From: Bryobacteraceae bacterium
GTDB taxonomy: Bacteria; Acidobacteriota; Terriglobia; Bryobacterales; Bryobacteraceae
Direction of reading: 5' to 3'
Assembly: GCA_025927575.1 (NCBI GenBank)
Contig: JAICLJ010000010.1
Span: forward strand, 1 to 58,282
Length of the DNA stretch: 58,282 nt
Part shown: in pieces, positions 41,218-51,059 of the stretch
How positions within the stretch are numbered: the stretch's first letter is position 1
How the letters are laid out: every line of letters starts with the position of its first letter
Made by a program: the position numbers and the translations under genes
Notes under the pieces: model-generated
What the model was told of the DNA's origin: nothing
The model's database searches: none
What the model saw: the letters and a program-made list of their open reading frames with translations, nothing else

Positions 41218-43109
41218 CAGTTCAAACGGCCCCCTAAAGCCAGGGCGGCAGGCGCGGCCCAGGGAACCGGGAGAATGTGGAACTCACGGGTGAGCTGCGT
41301 CCTTTCCTTTGTCATGCGCGCTTTTTTATCGAAATAGGCCTTCATCACATCGCGAACAATCCAGGCGGCATTGGCTCCTTCCTCGCCGCTTTCGAAGAGC
41401 GCCACGACCGCAATCTCCGGCGCGTCTCTCGGGGCGAACGCCTCAAACCAGGCGTTGTTTTTCAGGTGCAGCGCCTTCATTTTCTCCGTCGATACAAGCT
41501 GGGCGGTGCCGGTCTTGCCGCATACCGCGATATTCGGGAGAGCGGCCGCATGGCCGGTTCCGCCCTCGTTCACCACTCCATACAACCCATCGATCACTTC
41601 GGTTACGTTTCGCGGATTTAGATGGCCGTCGCGGGTCAAGACTGGTTTTGCATCCCGCAGTAGATGAGGGCGGTACCAGCGGCCTCCGATCGAAACGCCG
41701 CCAAGCGCCGCCGCCAGCTCAAGCGGCGATATGGTCACGGCGCCCTGGCCGATGGCTACTGAGATGGTTTCGCCGGCATACCACTTCTGCCGGAAGGTCC
41801 GCAGTTTCCAGCGAGTGGAAGGCATGGTGCTTTCGCGTTCGTTCGGGAGGTCGATCCCGGTCTTCGAGCCGAAGCCGGCGAGTTGGGTATAGTGAGCGAG
41901 CCGATCGATTCCAAGCCGGTTGCCGACGTTATAAAAATAGACATCGCACGATTGTGCAATGGCTCTGTGGAGCGAAATGTTTCCGTGACCGCCTTTTCGC
42001 CAACAGGCGAAATAGTGACCATAGAACGAAGCGCCGCCGGGGCAATGGAATTCCGTCTCGTCGTCAATTACGCCGGATTCCAAGCCGGCAAGAGCGACAA
42101 AAGGCTTGAACGTGGAGCCGGGAGCGAATTCCGCCTGGGTCGCGCGGTTCATCAGGGGCTTGTAAGGGTCGTCCACGATTTCTTTCCAGTCTTTCGTGCT
42201 GATCCGTCCCGTGAATTTGTTGGGATCGAAGGTAGGACGGCTCACCATTGCCAGAACTTGACCGTTGCGAGGATCCAGAGCCACGACCGCGCCGCGCTTT
42301 CCGTCCATCGCCAGTTCAGCGACGGATTGCAAATCGAGGTCGAGGGTAAGTTGAATATCCTTTCCCGCGACTGCATCTTTCGGCTTATCCACCTGCCGCT
42401 CGCGGCCCATGCTATCCACCAGCACCCGGCGCTCGCCGTCGACGCCGCGCAGTGTTGAATCGTATTCGCGCTCGATGCCATCCTTCCCGATTACGTCGCC
42501 GGGATGGTATTCGATGAACTGCGGCAGATCGAGTTCCGCGTCGCTGATCTCACCCACATAACCGATTACATGTGCAGCGTACCCATCTTGCGGGTAAAGA
42601 CGGCGCCATGAGTTGATGATGTCCATCTCCGGGTAGGTAGAGCTGTCGCGATGAGATTGGACCCAGCTCATGTCATCCGGCGTCAGTTCGTCTTTGACGA
42701 CAATCTGAGGCCGGTTTCCCGAGCGCCGGATCTTATCGGCGAGCTCGTTGTAGTCGAGATGCAGGGCATCCGCAATAGCGGGCAAATGTTCCCATTTGAG
42801 CTGATCCCGGTTCAGCAGCAGCGAGTAAGAGGCTTTATTATCGACAATCACGCGCCCGTCGCGATCGAGGATTTTGCCTCGCGGCGCGAGAATAGGCGTG
42901 GACTTAACACGGTTTCGTTCGGCCGCTTCGGAATAATAGTCGGGATTCTGCACCTGCAGCGTCCAGAATCCGGAAAGCAAAAAAATAAAAACCGCGACGA
43001 CCACATACTGAAAGGCGGCAATTTTAGCGGTTGCCGACTTCGTGCTGTCCTGAAGCAGTTGCTCCGACGAGACTTCTTCGCGTTCGCGCTGGCTTTCGAC
43101 TAAGGCCAC
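41217..43109 (-). CDS. mrdA: Penicillin-binding protein 2
   Basis: A 630-residue monofunctional transpeptidase. An N-terminal anchor helix (YVVVAVFIFLLSGFWTLQV) is followed by the pedestal (APRGKILDRDGRVIVDNKAS) and the transpeptidase: PGSTFKPFVA (active Ser and Lys), SCDVYFYNVG (SxN-type motif as SCD), and CGKTGTAQLV (KTGT). A GTG start is used. PBP2 cross-links the peptidoglycan laid down by RodA. It is 27 bp downstream of mreD and overlaps rodA by 1 bp. Confidence 0.96.
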   Translation of the reverse strand: MALVESQREREEVSSEQLLQDSTKSATAKIAAFQYVVVAVFIFLLSGFWTLQVQNPDYYSEAAERNRVKSTPILAPRGKILDRDGRVIVDNKASYSLLLNRDQLKWEHLPAIADALHLDYNELADKIRRSGNRPQIVVKDELTPDDMSWVQSHRDSSTYPEMDIINSWRRLYPQDGYAAHVIGYVGEISDAELDLPQFIEYHPGDVIGKDGIEREYDSTLRGVDGERRVLVDSMGRERQVDKPKDAVAGKDIQLTLDLDLQSVAELAMDGKRGAVVALDPRNGQVLAMVSRPTFDPNKFTGRISTKDWKEIVDDPYKPLMNRATQAEFAPGSTFKPFVALAGLESGVIDDETEFHCPGGASFYGHYFACWRKGGHGNISLHRAIAQSCDVYFYNVGNRLGIDRLAHYTQLAGFGSKTGIDLPNERESTMPSTRWKLRTFRQKWYAGETISVAIGQGAVTISPLELAAALGGVSIGGRWYRPHLLRDAKPVLTRDGHLNPRNVTEVIDGLYGVVNEGGTGHAAALPNIAVCGKTGTAQLVSTEKMKALHLKNNAWFEAFAPRDAPEIAVVALFESGEEGANAAWIVRDVMKAYFDKKARMTKERTQLTREFHILPVPWAAPAALALGGRLN

Positions 43110-43136
43110 AAATAGAACTCGGGTTCAGGCTCCGCT

Positions 43137-43673
43137 TTACGATCCCGACAAATTCATTCTATCGAGGATCATGAACAAAGGAACAGCCACAATGGCGTTC
43201 AACAGCGCTTGTAGCAGGATTCTCTGGGGATCGAGCGGCACGATCTGACCGAGCAGCGCGCGCCGCATTATCCAATAAAAAAACTGGTGAAAGAAAAAAA
43301 AGAAGAACGTCAGCGTGAAGCGGACAAAACCGTTGTCGACATCGAACCGTACGCCGACCGAAGCGGCGAAATAGCCGACTAGGGTCTTGGCAATGCCATA
43401 CATTCCGAGCGGCAGGTGCGACAGCGAATCCTGCGCCAACCCAACGAATGCGCCAAAAAACAAAGCTGAGAGCTGATTCTGACGCATCAGGCCGAAATAA
43501 ATGGTCAGCAGCAGAGGGACTTCAAGGAATTCGATGTTCGGAATCAGCCTCGGCAGATAAAACTGGCAGATGATCGCCACCAGCGTGATGGCCAAAAGGG
43601 CCAGAACCTGAAACCGGTTCAACCAGCCTTCCCGGAGCGGCTTCTTTAGAAGCTGTTCGCTGTATTCCGTCAT
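43137..43673 (-). CDS. mreD: Rod-shape-determining membrane protein MreD
   Basis: A 178-residue protein with about five membrane helices, including NIEFLEVPLLLTIYFGLM, FFGAFVGLAQDSLSHLPLG and a C-terminal helix. The family pattern 'G...GL..D......lG' is seen around QDSLSHLPLGMYGIAK. It links MreC with PBP2 and RodA. It overlaps mreC by the ATGA at 43670-43673. Sequence conservation of MreD is low; context settles the call. Confidence 0.92.
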   Translation of the reverse strand: MTEYSEQLLKKPLREGWLNRFQVLALLAITLVAIICQFYLPRLIPNIEFLEVPLLLTIYFGLMRQNQLSALFFGAFVGLAQDSLSHLPLGMYGIAKTLVGYFAASVGVRFDVDNGFVRFTLTFFFFFFHQFFYWIMRRALLGQIVPLDPQRILLQALLNAIVAVPLFMILDRMNLSGS

Positions 43674-44932
43674 GGTTGCGGCGGCGCAGGCGCCTTCTTC
43701 CTGGGCGCCCCCAGTGGCAAGACGGGTCCATTATCGACCTGGCTGGGTTTCTCGGTGGCGGGCTGTTTCGCGGGAGCCGGCTTACGTGCGCCCAGAATCC
43801 CGGACGGCGGAGGCACAGCCCTCACGGCGGGCAGGGCGGCCGGCTTAGCCGCTGGTTTGGACATCGTTTCGGGCTGTGCGGGAGATTGCGCTGGCGCTGC
43901 GGGAGGCTTGTTGTAATTAGGCATGTTGCTGCCTATCGCGCCGTATGCATGGTTCTGTTCCTGACCAATATCAACGTATTGCTGCTTGATTTTGTCCGCC
44001 TGCGTGGCTAGTTTCGGAGTCTGTGGGCCCGGGGTGGCATCCGGCGGCGGAGCCGGCAGCGATTGGGTCATGCGCTGCTCCGGAGGCCTATCGGGGATCA
44101 GTTGATGTACGCCATGGAGGACGACCAGGACCTCGTCGGCGGCTCCGGGAGCGCCGCTTAGGTTCAAATGGATGTCCTTCATGAACTCGCCGGATTTCAC
44201 CGAAGCCGCTGTGCCGACCGGGAACCCGCGCGGAAAAATGCGGTCTTCCCCCGAGGTGTAAAACCATTCGCCGGGATCGACCTTCTCCTCATTCTGGATA
44301 TAGTCCACCACGCAGTTGGAGCCGTTGCAGGTCAATGTGCCGTGGATATGCGCTTTCTGCGACTCCACGCCTACCGAGAACGTTGGATCGGTCACGAGGA
44401 GCACCTGGGACGCAAGCGGATACGCGGCGATCACCTTGCCAACGATGCCGTCGGGTGTAACCACCGCCATGCCCTTCGCGACGCCGCTCGTCGAGCCGCG
44501 ATCGATGAACACGACCTGTGCCGAGGACGCCGTTCCATTGCCGATGATTCTTGCCGCCACCGTTTTTGAAGCGCTCTGCAATTGGAAGGCGCTCAATGCG
44601 CGGGAGTTCTCGGCCGTGGTCAACTGGTTCCGATAGTAGATGTTCTCCATCTTCAACCGGTCGTTGTCCTGGCGCAATTTCCGGTTCTGTTCGCGAACGT
44701 CGAGCAGGATGAAATAATCTTCCAGAAAGCCAATGGTGTTGCGGCGCACAGCTTCAGTCACGCCGGCGAGCGGCGTCACGGTAGTCACAGCCCAGATCCG
44801 GATCAGCCGGACGTCGTGACTGGTTCGAACCTGCCACGCTACCAACAACAGTTGGGCGACGATGACAATCGCCAGAATAATGAGGTTTCGATAGCGGCTA
44901 AGAATCGCCTCAACGACTCGCGGTTCCTGCAA
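43670..44932 (-). CDS. mreC: Rod-shape-determining protein MreC
   Basis: A 420-residue bitopic protein: N-terminal helix (LIILAIVIVAQLLLVAWQV), a coiled coil (EQNRKLRQDNDRLKMENIYY), and the periplasmic beta domains (RIIGNGTASSAQVVFIDRGS, GVAKGMAVVTPDGIVGKVI, SVGVESQKAHIHGTL, DRIFPRGFPVGTAASVKSG). A Pro/Ala-rich C-terminal extension of about 130 residues is longer than in E. coli. MreC scaffolds the elongasome in the periplasm. It lies 63 bp after mreB in the operon order mreB-mreC-mreD-mrdA-rodA. Confidence 0.95.
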   Translation of the reverse strand: MQEPRVVEAILSRYRNLIILAIVIVAQLLLVAWQVRTSHDVRLIRIWAVTTVTPLAGVTEAVRRNTIGFLEDYFILLDVREQNRKLRQDNDRLKMENIYYRNQLTTAENSRALSAFQLQSASKTVAARIIGNGTASSAQVVFIDRGSTSGVAKGMAVVTPDGIVGKVIAAYPLASQVLLVTDPTFSVGVESQKAHIHGTLTCNGSNCVVDYIQNEEKVDPGEWFYTSGEDRIFPRGFPVGTAASVKSGEFMKDIHLNLSGAPGAADEVLVVLHGVHQLIPDRPPEQRMTQSLPAPPPDATPGPQTPKLATQADKIKQQYVDIGQEQNHAYGAIGSNMPNYNKPPAAPAQSPAQPETMSKPAAKPAALPAVRAVPPPSGILGARKPAPAKQPATEKPSQVDNGPVLPLGAPRKKAPAPPQP

Positions 44933-44995
44933 ACTTGTAGATCCCTAAACTCTACTGTAGCGGCGAAAAGCCATCCCGCGCCATGAAAATAGATA

Positions 44996-46021
44996 CTACT
45001 CGATCACAATTCGCCGCAGCAGCTTAAAATCGGTGAGCATTTTGCCTGTTCCCAGGGCAACCGAAGCCAGCGGATCGTCGGCAATCGACACCGGCAGCCC
45101 GGTTTCTTCCCGGATGCGCCGGTCGAGGTTCTTCAGCATCGCCCCTCCGCCGGTCAGCACAATGCCGCGGTCGCTGATATCGGCGCTCAGTTCAGGGGGA
45201 GTTCTTTCCAGCGCGACGCGGATGGCGTTCACGATTGTCGCGACACATTCCGAGAGCGCCTCACGGATCTCGCTGTCCCCGATAGTAATGGTCTTCGGGA
45301 CGCCTTCGATCAAATTACGCCCCTTGATCTCCATAGTGATGGGGCGGTCCAGCGGATACCCTGAGCCGAGTTGAATCTTAATCTGTTCAGCGGTCCGCTC
45401 GCCGATCAGGAGATTGTATTTCCGCTTCAGGTACTGCATGATGGCGTCGTCCATTTCATTGCCGGCGACGCGGACGGAACGAGAGTAAACGATACCGGAG
45501 AGCGAAATCACGGCGACATCGGTGGTTCCGCCGCCGATATCCACGACCATATTGCCGGATGGTTCCGTGATGGGCAGCCCGGCGCCAATCGCCGCTACCA
45601 TCGCCTGCTCCACAAGATGCACTTCGCTCGCCTTGGCGCGGTAAGCGGAGTCGATAACCGCCCGTTTTTCGACTTGGGTGATTTCGCTCGGAACACCGAT
45701 AACGATACGCGGATGCACTAGCATTTTGCGTCCGTGCGCCTTCTGGATGAAGTAGTTCAACATGCGCTCGGTGACTTTGAAGTCGGCAATGACGCCATCC
45801 TTCATAGGCCGGATGGCCACGATATTCCCCGGCGTGCGTCCCACCATTTCCTTGGCCTCTTTGCCGACCGCTTCGACCTCGCCGTTGTTCTTGTTGATGG
45901 CGACGATGGACGGTTCGTTCACGACGACGCCCTTGCCTTTGGCGAAAACCAGCGTATTCGCCGTACCAAGATCGATAGCCAAATCAGACGAAATAAGGCT
46001 GAAAACAGACCTGAAATTCAT
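44996..46021 (-). CDS. mreB: Actin-like rod-shape protein MreB
   Basis: A 341-residue actin homologue starting [20 protein letters not shown]. The nucleotide-binding motifs are present: phosphate 1 [17 protein letters not shown], phosphate 2 [18 protein letters not shown], and adenosine-type [17 protein letters not shown]. It forms filaments that guide cell-wall synthesis. A longer upstream frame (to 46087) is rejected because MreB proteins begin at this Met with the short F-rich N-terminus that binds membrane. First gene of the shape operon; divergent from the beta-propeller gene. Confidence 0.97.
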   Translation of the reverse strand: MNFRSVFSLISSDLAIDLGTANTLVFAKGKGVVVNEPSIVAINKNNGEVEAVGKEAKEMVGRTPGNIVAIRPMKDGVIADFKVTERMLNYFIQKAHGRKMLVHPRIVIGVPSEITQVEKRAVIDSAYRAKASEVHLVEQAMVAAIGAGLPITEPSGNMVVDIGGGTTDVAVISLSGIVYSRSVRVAGNEMDDAIMQYLKRKYNLLIGERTAEQIKIQLGSGYPLDRPITMEIKGRNLIEGVPKTITIGDSEIREALSECVATIVNAIRVALERTPPELSADISDRGIVLTGGGAMLKNLDRRIREETGLPVSIADDPLASVALGTGKMLTDFKLLRRIVIE

Positions 46022-46290
46022 GAAAAAAGAGCTTTGGTCCCTTACTGATCGCGATCCGTGGATGGCAGCTCGCACAACGGCTCGCAACCGAGCTTAGACA
46101 ATGGGCAAGAAGCACACGGAGGGCGAGGCTCCCCGCGATCACTCACGAGAGTAACATAGGAATACCAAGAGTACTAGCCAATAGAATCGCAGCTTCTACC
46201 AACTGCGCAGGCAGAGTATGCTTGGCGATTAGGAAGCATCGAAATCTGTTACAAGACCGCCCCTTTGGGCTCCAGGCGAGCGGCAACCCT

Positions 46291-47445
46291 ATGGAACGTA
46301 AACTGGAAACCGTATTGACCCGCCGCAGCTTGCTTGGTGGCGCCGGCTTTGCGGTCGCATCCGCCTGCGGCCGGAGCAGGGCGACAGGTTATCCAGGATA
46401 TGCGCTGGTGAGCACGGCGGGCGAGAACTCGGTGGCGGCCGTCGACCTCAATACATTCCACGTGACAAAGAAGATCGGATTGACCGCTGCGCCATCGGTG
46501 ATCATTGCGGATTCCAGGCAGGGTTACGCGCTGACCCCTGCAACCGGAACCGTTCATCTGCTGGACATCGAGCGCCTGGCGAAGAAAGCATCGATCCGCC
46601 TTGCCGACCGCGTCGATTCCATTCGCCTCACGCCCGATGGCAAGATGCTGACCGCCATCTCCACCAAGAGTCGCGAACTGATTCTCGCCGACGTAGAAAG
46701 CCATCGCATTGTCCGGCGCGTCCGGTTGGAGAACGAACCCCTCGATTTGGATCTGTCGTTCGATTCCGGGACAAACCCCATCTATGTGGCGATTTCAGAA
46801 GGCCCCAGCGGCATAGTGGAATCCATTGATCTCGCGAGCGGTAGGCGCGCCCGTACGCAACTCTCCGGGGAGCTTGGCAACCTGCGGTATCGCTCGGACG
46901 GTCAGATTCTGCTGGTTGCGAATTACGGCGATCGCACACTCGTGGCGCTTGATACTCAGACTCTTCAGACTATCTGCGAGTTGCCCCTTGCGATGCGTCC
47001 GGAGAACCTCTGCTTCAGCGCCGACCAGGGGCAGCTTTTTATCTCCGGCAGCGGCATGGATGGTATTGCCATCGTTTTCCCGTTCCACACACTGGAGGTG
47101 GAGCAAACTGTGCTGGCAGGCCGTACTCCCGGGGCGATGGCGTGTTGTGGCCCCGATCCGTCTTACCTCTTTGTCGCCAGCCGCACGGGCTCGGAAATCA
47201 GCATTTTAAGTGTGGACAGCCGGAAAATGATCGCGCTGACACAGGCAGGGCAAGAGCCGAAGCAGATCACCATTACTCCCGATCAGCAATACGCACTGAT
47301 TCTCAATGAAGCGAGCGGCGACATGGCCGTGATCCGGATTCCGAACATCAAAGGCACGCGTCTGAAGACAGGCGCTTCGTTGTTCGCCATGGTGCCGATC
47401 GGCGACACGCCGGTAGACACGGCGATTTTCACGCGGTATGCGTGA
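46291..47445 (+). CDS. Exported YVTN-type beta-propeller protein
   Basis: A 384-residue protein with Tat-like lipoprotein signal: MERKLETVLTRRSLLGGAGF then AVASAC followed by GRS, a lipobox (ASAC). The remainder is seven or so four-stranded repeats: GYALVSTAGENSVAAVDLNT, VDSIRLTPDGKMLTAISTKS, SFDSGTNPIYVAISEG, RYRSDGQILLVANYGD, SYLFVASRTGSEISILSV, PKQITITPDQQYALILNE. Such propellers are seen as periplasmic surface proteins or binding platforms. ATG 46291 gives the signal; an upstream TTG frame start is rejected. Divergent from mreB, with no partner gene close by. Confidence 0.85.
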   Translation: MERKLETVLTRRSLLGGAGFAVASACGRSRATGYPGYALVSTAGENSVAAVDLNTFHVTKKIGLTAAPSVIIADSRQGYALTPATGTVHLLDIERLAKKASIRLADRVDSIRLTPDGKMLTAISTKSRELILADVESHRIVRRVRLENEPLDLDLSFDSGTNPIYVAISEGPSGIVESIDLASGRRARTQLSGELGNLRYRSDGQILLVANYGDRTLVALDTQTLQTICELPLAMRPENLCFSADQGQLFISGSGMDGIAIVFPFHTLEVEQTVLAGRTPGAMACCGPDPSYLFVASRTGSEISILSVDSRKMIALTQAGQEPKQITITPDQQYALILNEASGDMAVIRIPNIKGTRLKTGASLFAMVPIGDTPVDTAIFTRYA

Positions 47446-47546
47446 GGGTGTGTTACGGTAAACGCGATACGCGGAAGGGCTTGGTCCACCTGCAGCAGTC
47501 AATGAATGCCGCTTCGCTGTTTACGGATAAAATAAGAGTTTAGATC

Positions 47547-48092
47547 ATGGCCGCGCAGACGATCCTCAGTCTCGAAGAGTTCCTGAACTTGCCGCCGAGA
47601 GGGCCAAACGGCACGCATCATGAACTCCACAAAGGGGAACTAATCCAATTGTCTCCAGGCGGAACAATTCATTCAATCGTCGTCACGCGAATTGCTGCTT
47701 ATCTGGACAGTATCTTGGATCCGGCGGAATATGCGGTCCTGAGCGGCGAGGCGGGAATCGTCTTCGAGTATCCGGACACTATCAGTGTTCGAGGCACCGA
47801 CGTGGCTGTCATTCGCGCGAACGAAGACGAAAAGTATCCGGAAGGCATGCAGCGCATCCCTTTCTTGCTGGCCGTCGAGGTGATTTCGAAATCGAACGAT
47901 CCTGAGTACGTGGAGCAGAAACGAGACGAGTATCTGGAGAACGGTATTCGAGAGCTTTGGCTTGTCTATCCGAAGACGCAGACCGTCCATGTATACAAGG
48001 GAAGCCGCTCGTCTGCCAGCATCTATTACGGAGGCGAATCATTCACCAGTTTGGGTCAGGAGATCCAGGTAGGCAGGCTATTCCGCCGTTGA
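47547..48092 (+). CDS. Uma2-family PD-(D/E)xK nuclease-like protein
   Basis: A 181-residue DUF820/Uma2 protein: LSLEEFLNLPPRGPNGTHHE, LIQLSPGGTIHSIVVTRIAA, SGEAGIVFEYPDTISVRGTD and FLLAVEVISKSNDPEYVEQK contain the restriction-like core with the D of RGTDVAVI and the E-V-S-(K) of LAVEVIS. Uma2 proteins are widespread, often multicopy in Cyanobacteria and others, and their role is unproven. It has no recognisable ribosome-binding site and is convergent with rsmE. Confidence 0.88.
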   Translation: MAAQTILSLEEFLNLPPRGPNGTHHELHKGELIQLSPGGTIHSIVVTRIAAYLDSILDPAEYAVLSGEAGIVFEYPDTISVRGTDVAVIRANEDEKYPEGMQRIPFLLAVEVISKSNDPEYVEQKRDEYLENGIRELWLVYPKTQTVHVYKGSRSSASIYYGGESFTSLGQEIQVGRLFRR

Positions 48093-48093
48093 T

Positions 48094-48825
48094 TCACCGG
48101 CGCCACGCGGCATTTACAACGCTGATCACTGCAATCACGGCGGTTTCCGCCCGTAAAACCGTTGGTCCCAACGAGCACGCACGCCAACCTGCTGTCGTCA
48201 GGCAAGTCTTTTCCTCTTCCGTCCAGCCACCTTCGGGACCGGTAACCAGGGCAATCGAATCGTCTGTGTTGCGGCCGCAGGACAGACTTTCAACAACCGT
48301 AAGGACCGGCTGAGCTGAACTCTCTTCGTCTAAGAGGAGGCGAACCGTTGCGTCCGCACTCAGGACAGTCTTGAACGGTGCCGGCGAATGGATCTCCGGT
48401 AAATGCATTCGCCTGGATTGCTGGCTTGCTTCGAGGGCGATCCGTTCCCATCGCACGATGCGCTTGCGGCCCGCTTCGCCTAACCCTCTCTCCGAGCGCG
48501 CCGCTTGGAACGGATGGATGCCGGTCACCCCCAACTCCGTCGCCTTCTCGATCATCCATTCGAAACGATCGAACTTGAACAGCGCCGGGTAGAGGTGAAC
48601 CGCGGCAGTCAGGGCTTGCGGCGCCAGTTGTTCGAGCACCCGGAAGGTGACAAGAGACTTACGCGCTATCTCGATCTCCGCCAGATAAAGATTCCTGTTA
48701 TCTGAAAGCTCGTAGATCTGCCCCACTTCGGCCCGCAGTACGCGAACCAGGTGTTCGGCGTCGGAGCCCGTCAGATCGGCGGTGCCGCGCCGCACTTCCT
48801 GAACGAAAAATCGTCTACGCGCCAT
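48094..48825 (-). CDS. rsmE: 16S rRNA (uracil(1498)-N3)-methyltransferase
   Basis: A 243-residue SPOUT methyltransferase. N-terminal PUA-like part (MARRRFFVQEVRRGTADLTG, HLVRVLRAEVGQ), then KFDRFEWMIEKATELGVTGI, RWERIALEASQQSRRMHLPE and the knotted SAM site SIALVTGPEGGWTEEE and SLGPTVLRAETAVIAVISV (split). It methylates U1498 in helix 44. It is divergent from ruvA by 45 bp and ends 2 bp from the Uma2 stop (convergent). Confidence 0.95.
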   Translation of the reverse strand: MARRRFFVQEVRRGTADLTGSDAEHLVRVLRAEVGQIYELSDNRNLYLAEIEIARKSLVTFRVLEQLAPQALTAAVHLYPALFKFDRFEWMIEKATELGVTGIHPFQAARSERGLGEAGRKRIVRWERIALEASQQSRRMHLPEIHSPAPFKTVLSADATVRLLLDEESSAQPVLTVVESLSCGRNTDDSIALVTGPEGGWTEEEKTCLTTAGWRACSLGPTVLRAETAVIAVISVVNAAWRR

Positions 48826-48870
48826 GTCGCTAGAATCGTGTTAGTTCCCGCCGCTGAACATTAACTTTCT

Positions 48871-49473
48871 ATGATTGCGCACCTGAAAGGCACTATTCTC
48901 GAAAAACACCCGAATCAAGTCGTGCTGGATGCCGGCGGCGTTGGGTACGACGTTCAAATCCCGGTGTCCACCTACACGGCGCTTCCCGATGCCGGAGCGG
49001 CCTTTGCGCTGCGCATTCATACTCATGTGCGCGAAGACGCAATCCAGTTATTCGGCTTCGCCACGCCGGAAGAAAAGATCGTTTTCGAGCGGCTCATCAG
49101 TGTCAGCGGCATCGGGCCGAAGCTCGCCGTCACAGTGCTATCGGGGCTCGCGACTTCCGAACTGATTGCGGCGATTCGCACGGGCGACGTGCAGCGCCTG
49201 GTACGCATTCCTGGTGTGGGCAAGAAAACCGCCGAGCGAATGGTTCTCGAACTGAAAGATAAGCTCATTGCGGTTGAGGCATCCTCGAAGGGAGGGCAGC
49301 CGACGGACGCGGCCTCGCTCCTGAGCCCGCTCGAACGGGACGTGCTCTCGGCCCTCCTGAACTTGGGCTGCTCGCGTCCGGCAGCGGAAGAAGCCATTAG
49401 CAAGGCGAAAAGGCAGGGTGTCGCGGAGGAGTTTGAGCCGTTCTTCCGCACCTCGCTCAGCCTTGTGCGCTAA
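48871..49473 (+). CDS. ruvA: Holliday junction DNA helicase subunit RuvA
   Basis: A 200-residue RuvA with the three family parts: OB fold (MIAHLKGTILEKHPNQVVLD), two helix-hairpin-helix motifs (ISVSGIGPKLAVTVLSGL and IPGVGKKTAERMVLELKDKL) and a C-terminal three-helix domain (ALLNLGCSRPAAEEAISKAK) that binds RuvB. It holds the junction as a tetramer. ATG 48871 has no clear ribosome-binding site. It precedes ruvB by 12 bp. Confidence 0.97.
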   Translation: MIAHLKGTILEKHPNQVVLDAGGVGYDVQIPVSTYTALPDAGAAFALRIHTHVREDAIQLFGFATPEEKIVFERLISVSGIGPKLAVTVLSGLATSELIAAIRTGDVQRLVRIPGVGKKTAERMVLELKDKLIAVEASSKGGQPTDAASLLSPLERDVLSALLNLGCSRPAAEEAISKAKRQGVAEEFEPFFRTSLSLVR

Positions 49474-49485
49474 CGTGGGATCGAA

Positions 49486-50538
49486 ATGCGCCCAGACGGA
49501 CCGTCGACAGAACGAACAGGAATGATTTCGCCCGCGCAACAGGACGATGACCGGCAGTTTGAAGCCGCACTGCGGCCCACGCACCTGGACGACTTCTCCG
49601 GACAGCCGCACGTCAAGGAAAATCTCAAAATCGCTATCGAAGCCGCAAATCAACGCGGCGACGCGATGGATCACGTTCTGCTTTGCGGACCTCCGGGATT
49701 AGGCAAGACCACGCTGGCCGGCATCATCGCGCAGGAACTCGGCGTTACGATGGATCAGACGTCCGGCCCCGTGCTCCAGAAGAAGCTCGACCTGACCGGA
49801 GTGCTGACAAATGTGCGTCCGCGCCAGGTGTTTTTTGTTGACGAAATACACCGGCTGATGTCCGACGTCGAGGAAATTCTCTACGGCGCGCTCGAAGACT
49901 TCCGGCTCGATATTCTGATCGGTACCGGCCCGGGCGCCCGGACGCACAGTATGAAGCTGCCAAGATTCACGGCTGTGGGCGCGACCACGCGCCAAGGCCT
50001 GCTCAGCGCCCCTCTCCGCAGCCGCTTCGGTCTCGTGTTGAGGCTCGATCCCTACGATGAAGCGACGCTTACCCGTATCGTGGAACGTTCCGGACGTTTG
50101 CTCGAGGTTTCCATTACGCCCGAAGGCGCGCAAGAAATCGCTCGCAGGAGCAGGGGAACGCCGCGCATTGCGAACAGATTACTACGGCGTGTGCGCGACT
50201 TCGCGCAAGTTCGCGCAAACGGAACGGTCGATCTCGACGTGGCTCAGGCCGCTCTCAATTTATTGAAAGTCGACTGCTACGGCTTGGATGAAGTGGACCA
50301 GAAAATCATGACAACCGTCCTCGTGAAATATGCCGGTGGACCGGTAGGCTTGAGCACGATCGCTGCATCCATAGACGAACAGCCGGACACGATTGAAGAG
50401 GTGTACGAGCCTTACCTGATGCAGCTCGGTTTTCTGGATCGCACTCCGCGCGGCCGCGTCGCCACACAGCGCGCCTTCGAATACTTCAACCTGCCGTTCC
50501 GGCCGCGTTTCGGCGGTGGGCAGAATCCTTTGTTTTAA
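49486..50538 (+). CDS. ruvB: Holliday junction branch-migration ATPase RuvB
   Basis: A 350-residue AAA+ motor. [20 protein letters not shown], Walker [16 protein letters not shown], Walker [12 protein letters not shown], sensor 1 [20 protein letters not shown], sensor 2 [16 protein letters not shown] and a winged-helix C-terminus ending [14 protein letters not shown]. It drives branch migration with RuvA. The N-terminal 12 residues (from ATG 49486 after GGGATCG) are extra relative to the ATG at 49522; either start is possible. Short gap to folK (17 bp). Confidence 0.97.
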   Translation: MRPDGPSTERTGMISPAQQDDDRQFEAALRPTHLDDFSGQPHVKENLKIAIEAANQRGDAMDHVLLCGPPGLGKTTLAGIIAQELGVTMDQTSGPVLQKKLDLTGVLTNVRPRQVFFVDEIHRLMSDVEEILYGALEDFRLDILIGTGPGARTHSMKLPRFTAVGATTRQGLLSAPLRSRFGLVLRLDPYDEATLTRIVERSGRLLEVSITPEGAQEIARRSRGTPRIANRLLRRVRDFAQVRANGTVDLDVAQAALNLLKVDCYGLDEVDQKIMTTVLVKYAGGPVGLSTIAASIDEQPDTIEEVYEPYLMQLGFLDRTPRGRVATQRAFEYFNLPFRPRFGGGQNPLF

Positions 50539-50555
50539 GCGATGTATTCAAAGCG

Positions 50556-51059
50556 ATGCCGCTGAAGCGCGCCTTTCTGGCTCTCGGGTCGAACATGGGA
50601 GACCGCCAGGGCAATCTCGATCGGGCCATCGCCGCCCTCGAAGCTGAAGGGGTGCATATCGTGCGGCGGTCCTCCGTTTACGAAACTGAACCCCAGGAAC
50701 TGCGGGAGCAGCCGTGGTTTCTGAACATGGTAATCGAGTGCGAAACCAAGCTGTTCCCCATTCAACTTGTCGCGACGACACAGCGGATCGAACGCGGGCT
50801 GGGGCGCGATCGCGGCCCGCGTTCGATTCCGAAAGGGCCAAGGCCCATCGATATCGATATTCTCCTATTCGGCAAGGCGGTGATTGATACGCCGAAGCTG
50901 GCGATTCCGCATCCACGCATGCTCGAACGGCGCTTCGTTCTGGAGCCGCTCGTCGAGATTGCTCCCTCGCTGCGGCATCCTGCTACGAGGCGACTGATTA
51001 AGGACGAGCTTGGCAAAGTTTCCAGCCAGAAACTGAGACGACTCAGCGCAGAAGGCTAG
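50556..51059 (+). CDS. folK: 2-amino-4-hydroxy-6-hydroxymethyldihydropteridine pyrophosphokinase
   Basis: A 167-residue HPPK of the folate pathway: FLALGSNMGDRQGNLDRAIA, VYETEPQELREQPWFLNMVI, and the signature RGPRSIPKGPRPIDIDILL with DIDILLFG and IPHPRMLERRFVLEPL. It transfers pyrophosphate from ATP to the pterin. It follows ruvB closely (17 bp gap) and ends in a CTAG whose two TAGs are the stops of this gene and of the reverse-strand enolase gene. Confidence 0.96.
   Translation: MPLKRAFLALGSNMGDRQGNLDRAIAALEAEGVHIVRRSSVYETEPQELREQPWFLNMVIECETKLFPIQLVATTQRIERGLGRDRGPRSIPKGPRPIDIDILLFGKAVIDTPKLAIPHPRMLERRFVLEPLVEIAPSLRHPATRRLIKDELGKVSSQKLRRLSAEG

Noticed and set aside
41309..42109. 266-codon plus-strand frame inside mrdA
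   Set aside because: Arg-rich antisense shadow of the penicillin-binding protein; no plausible start or domain.
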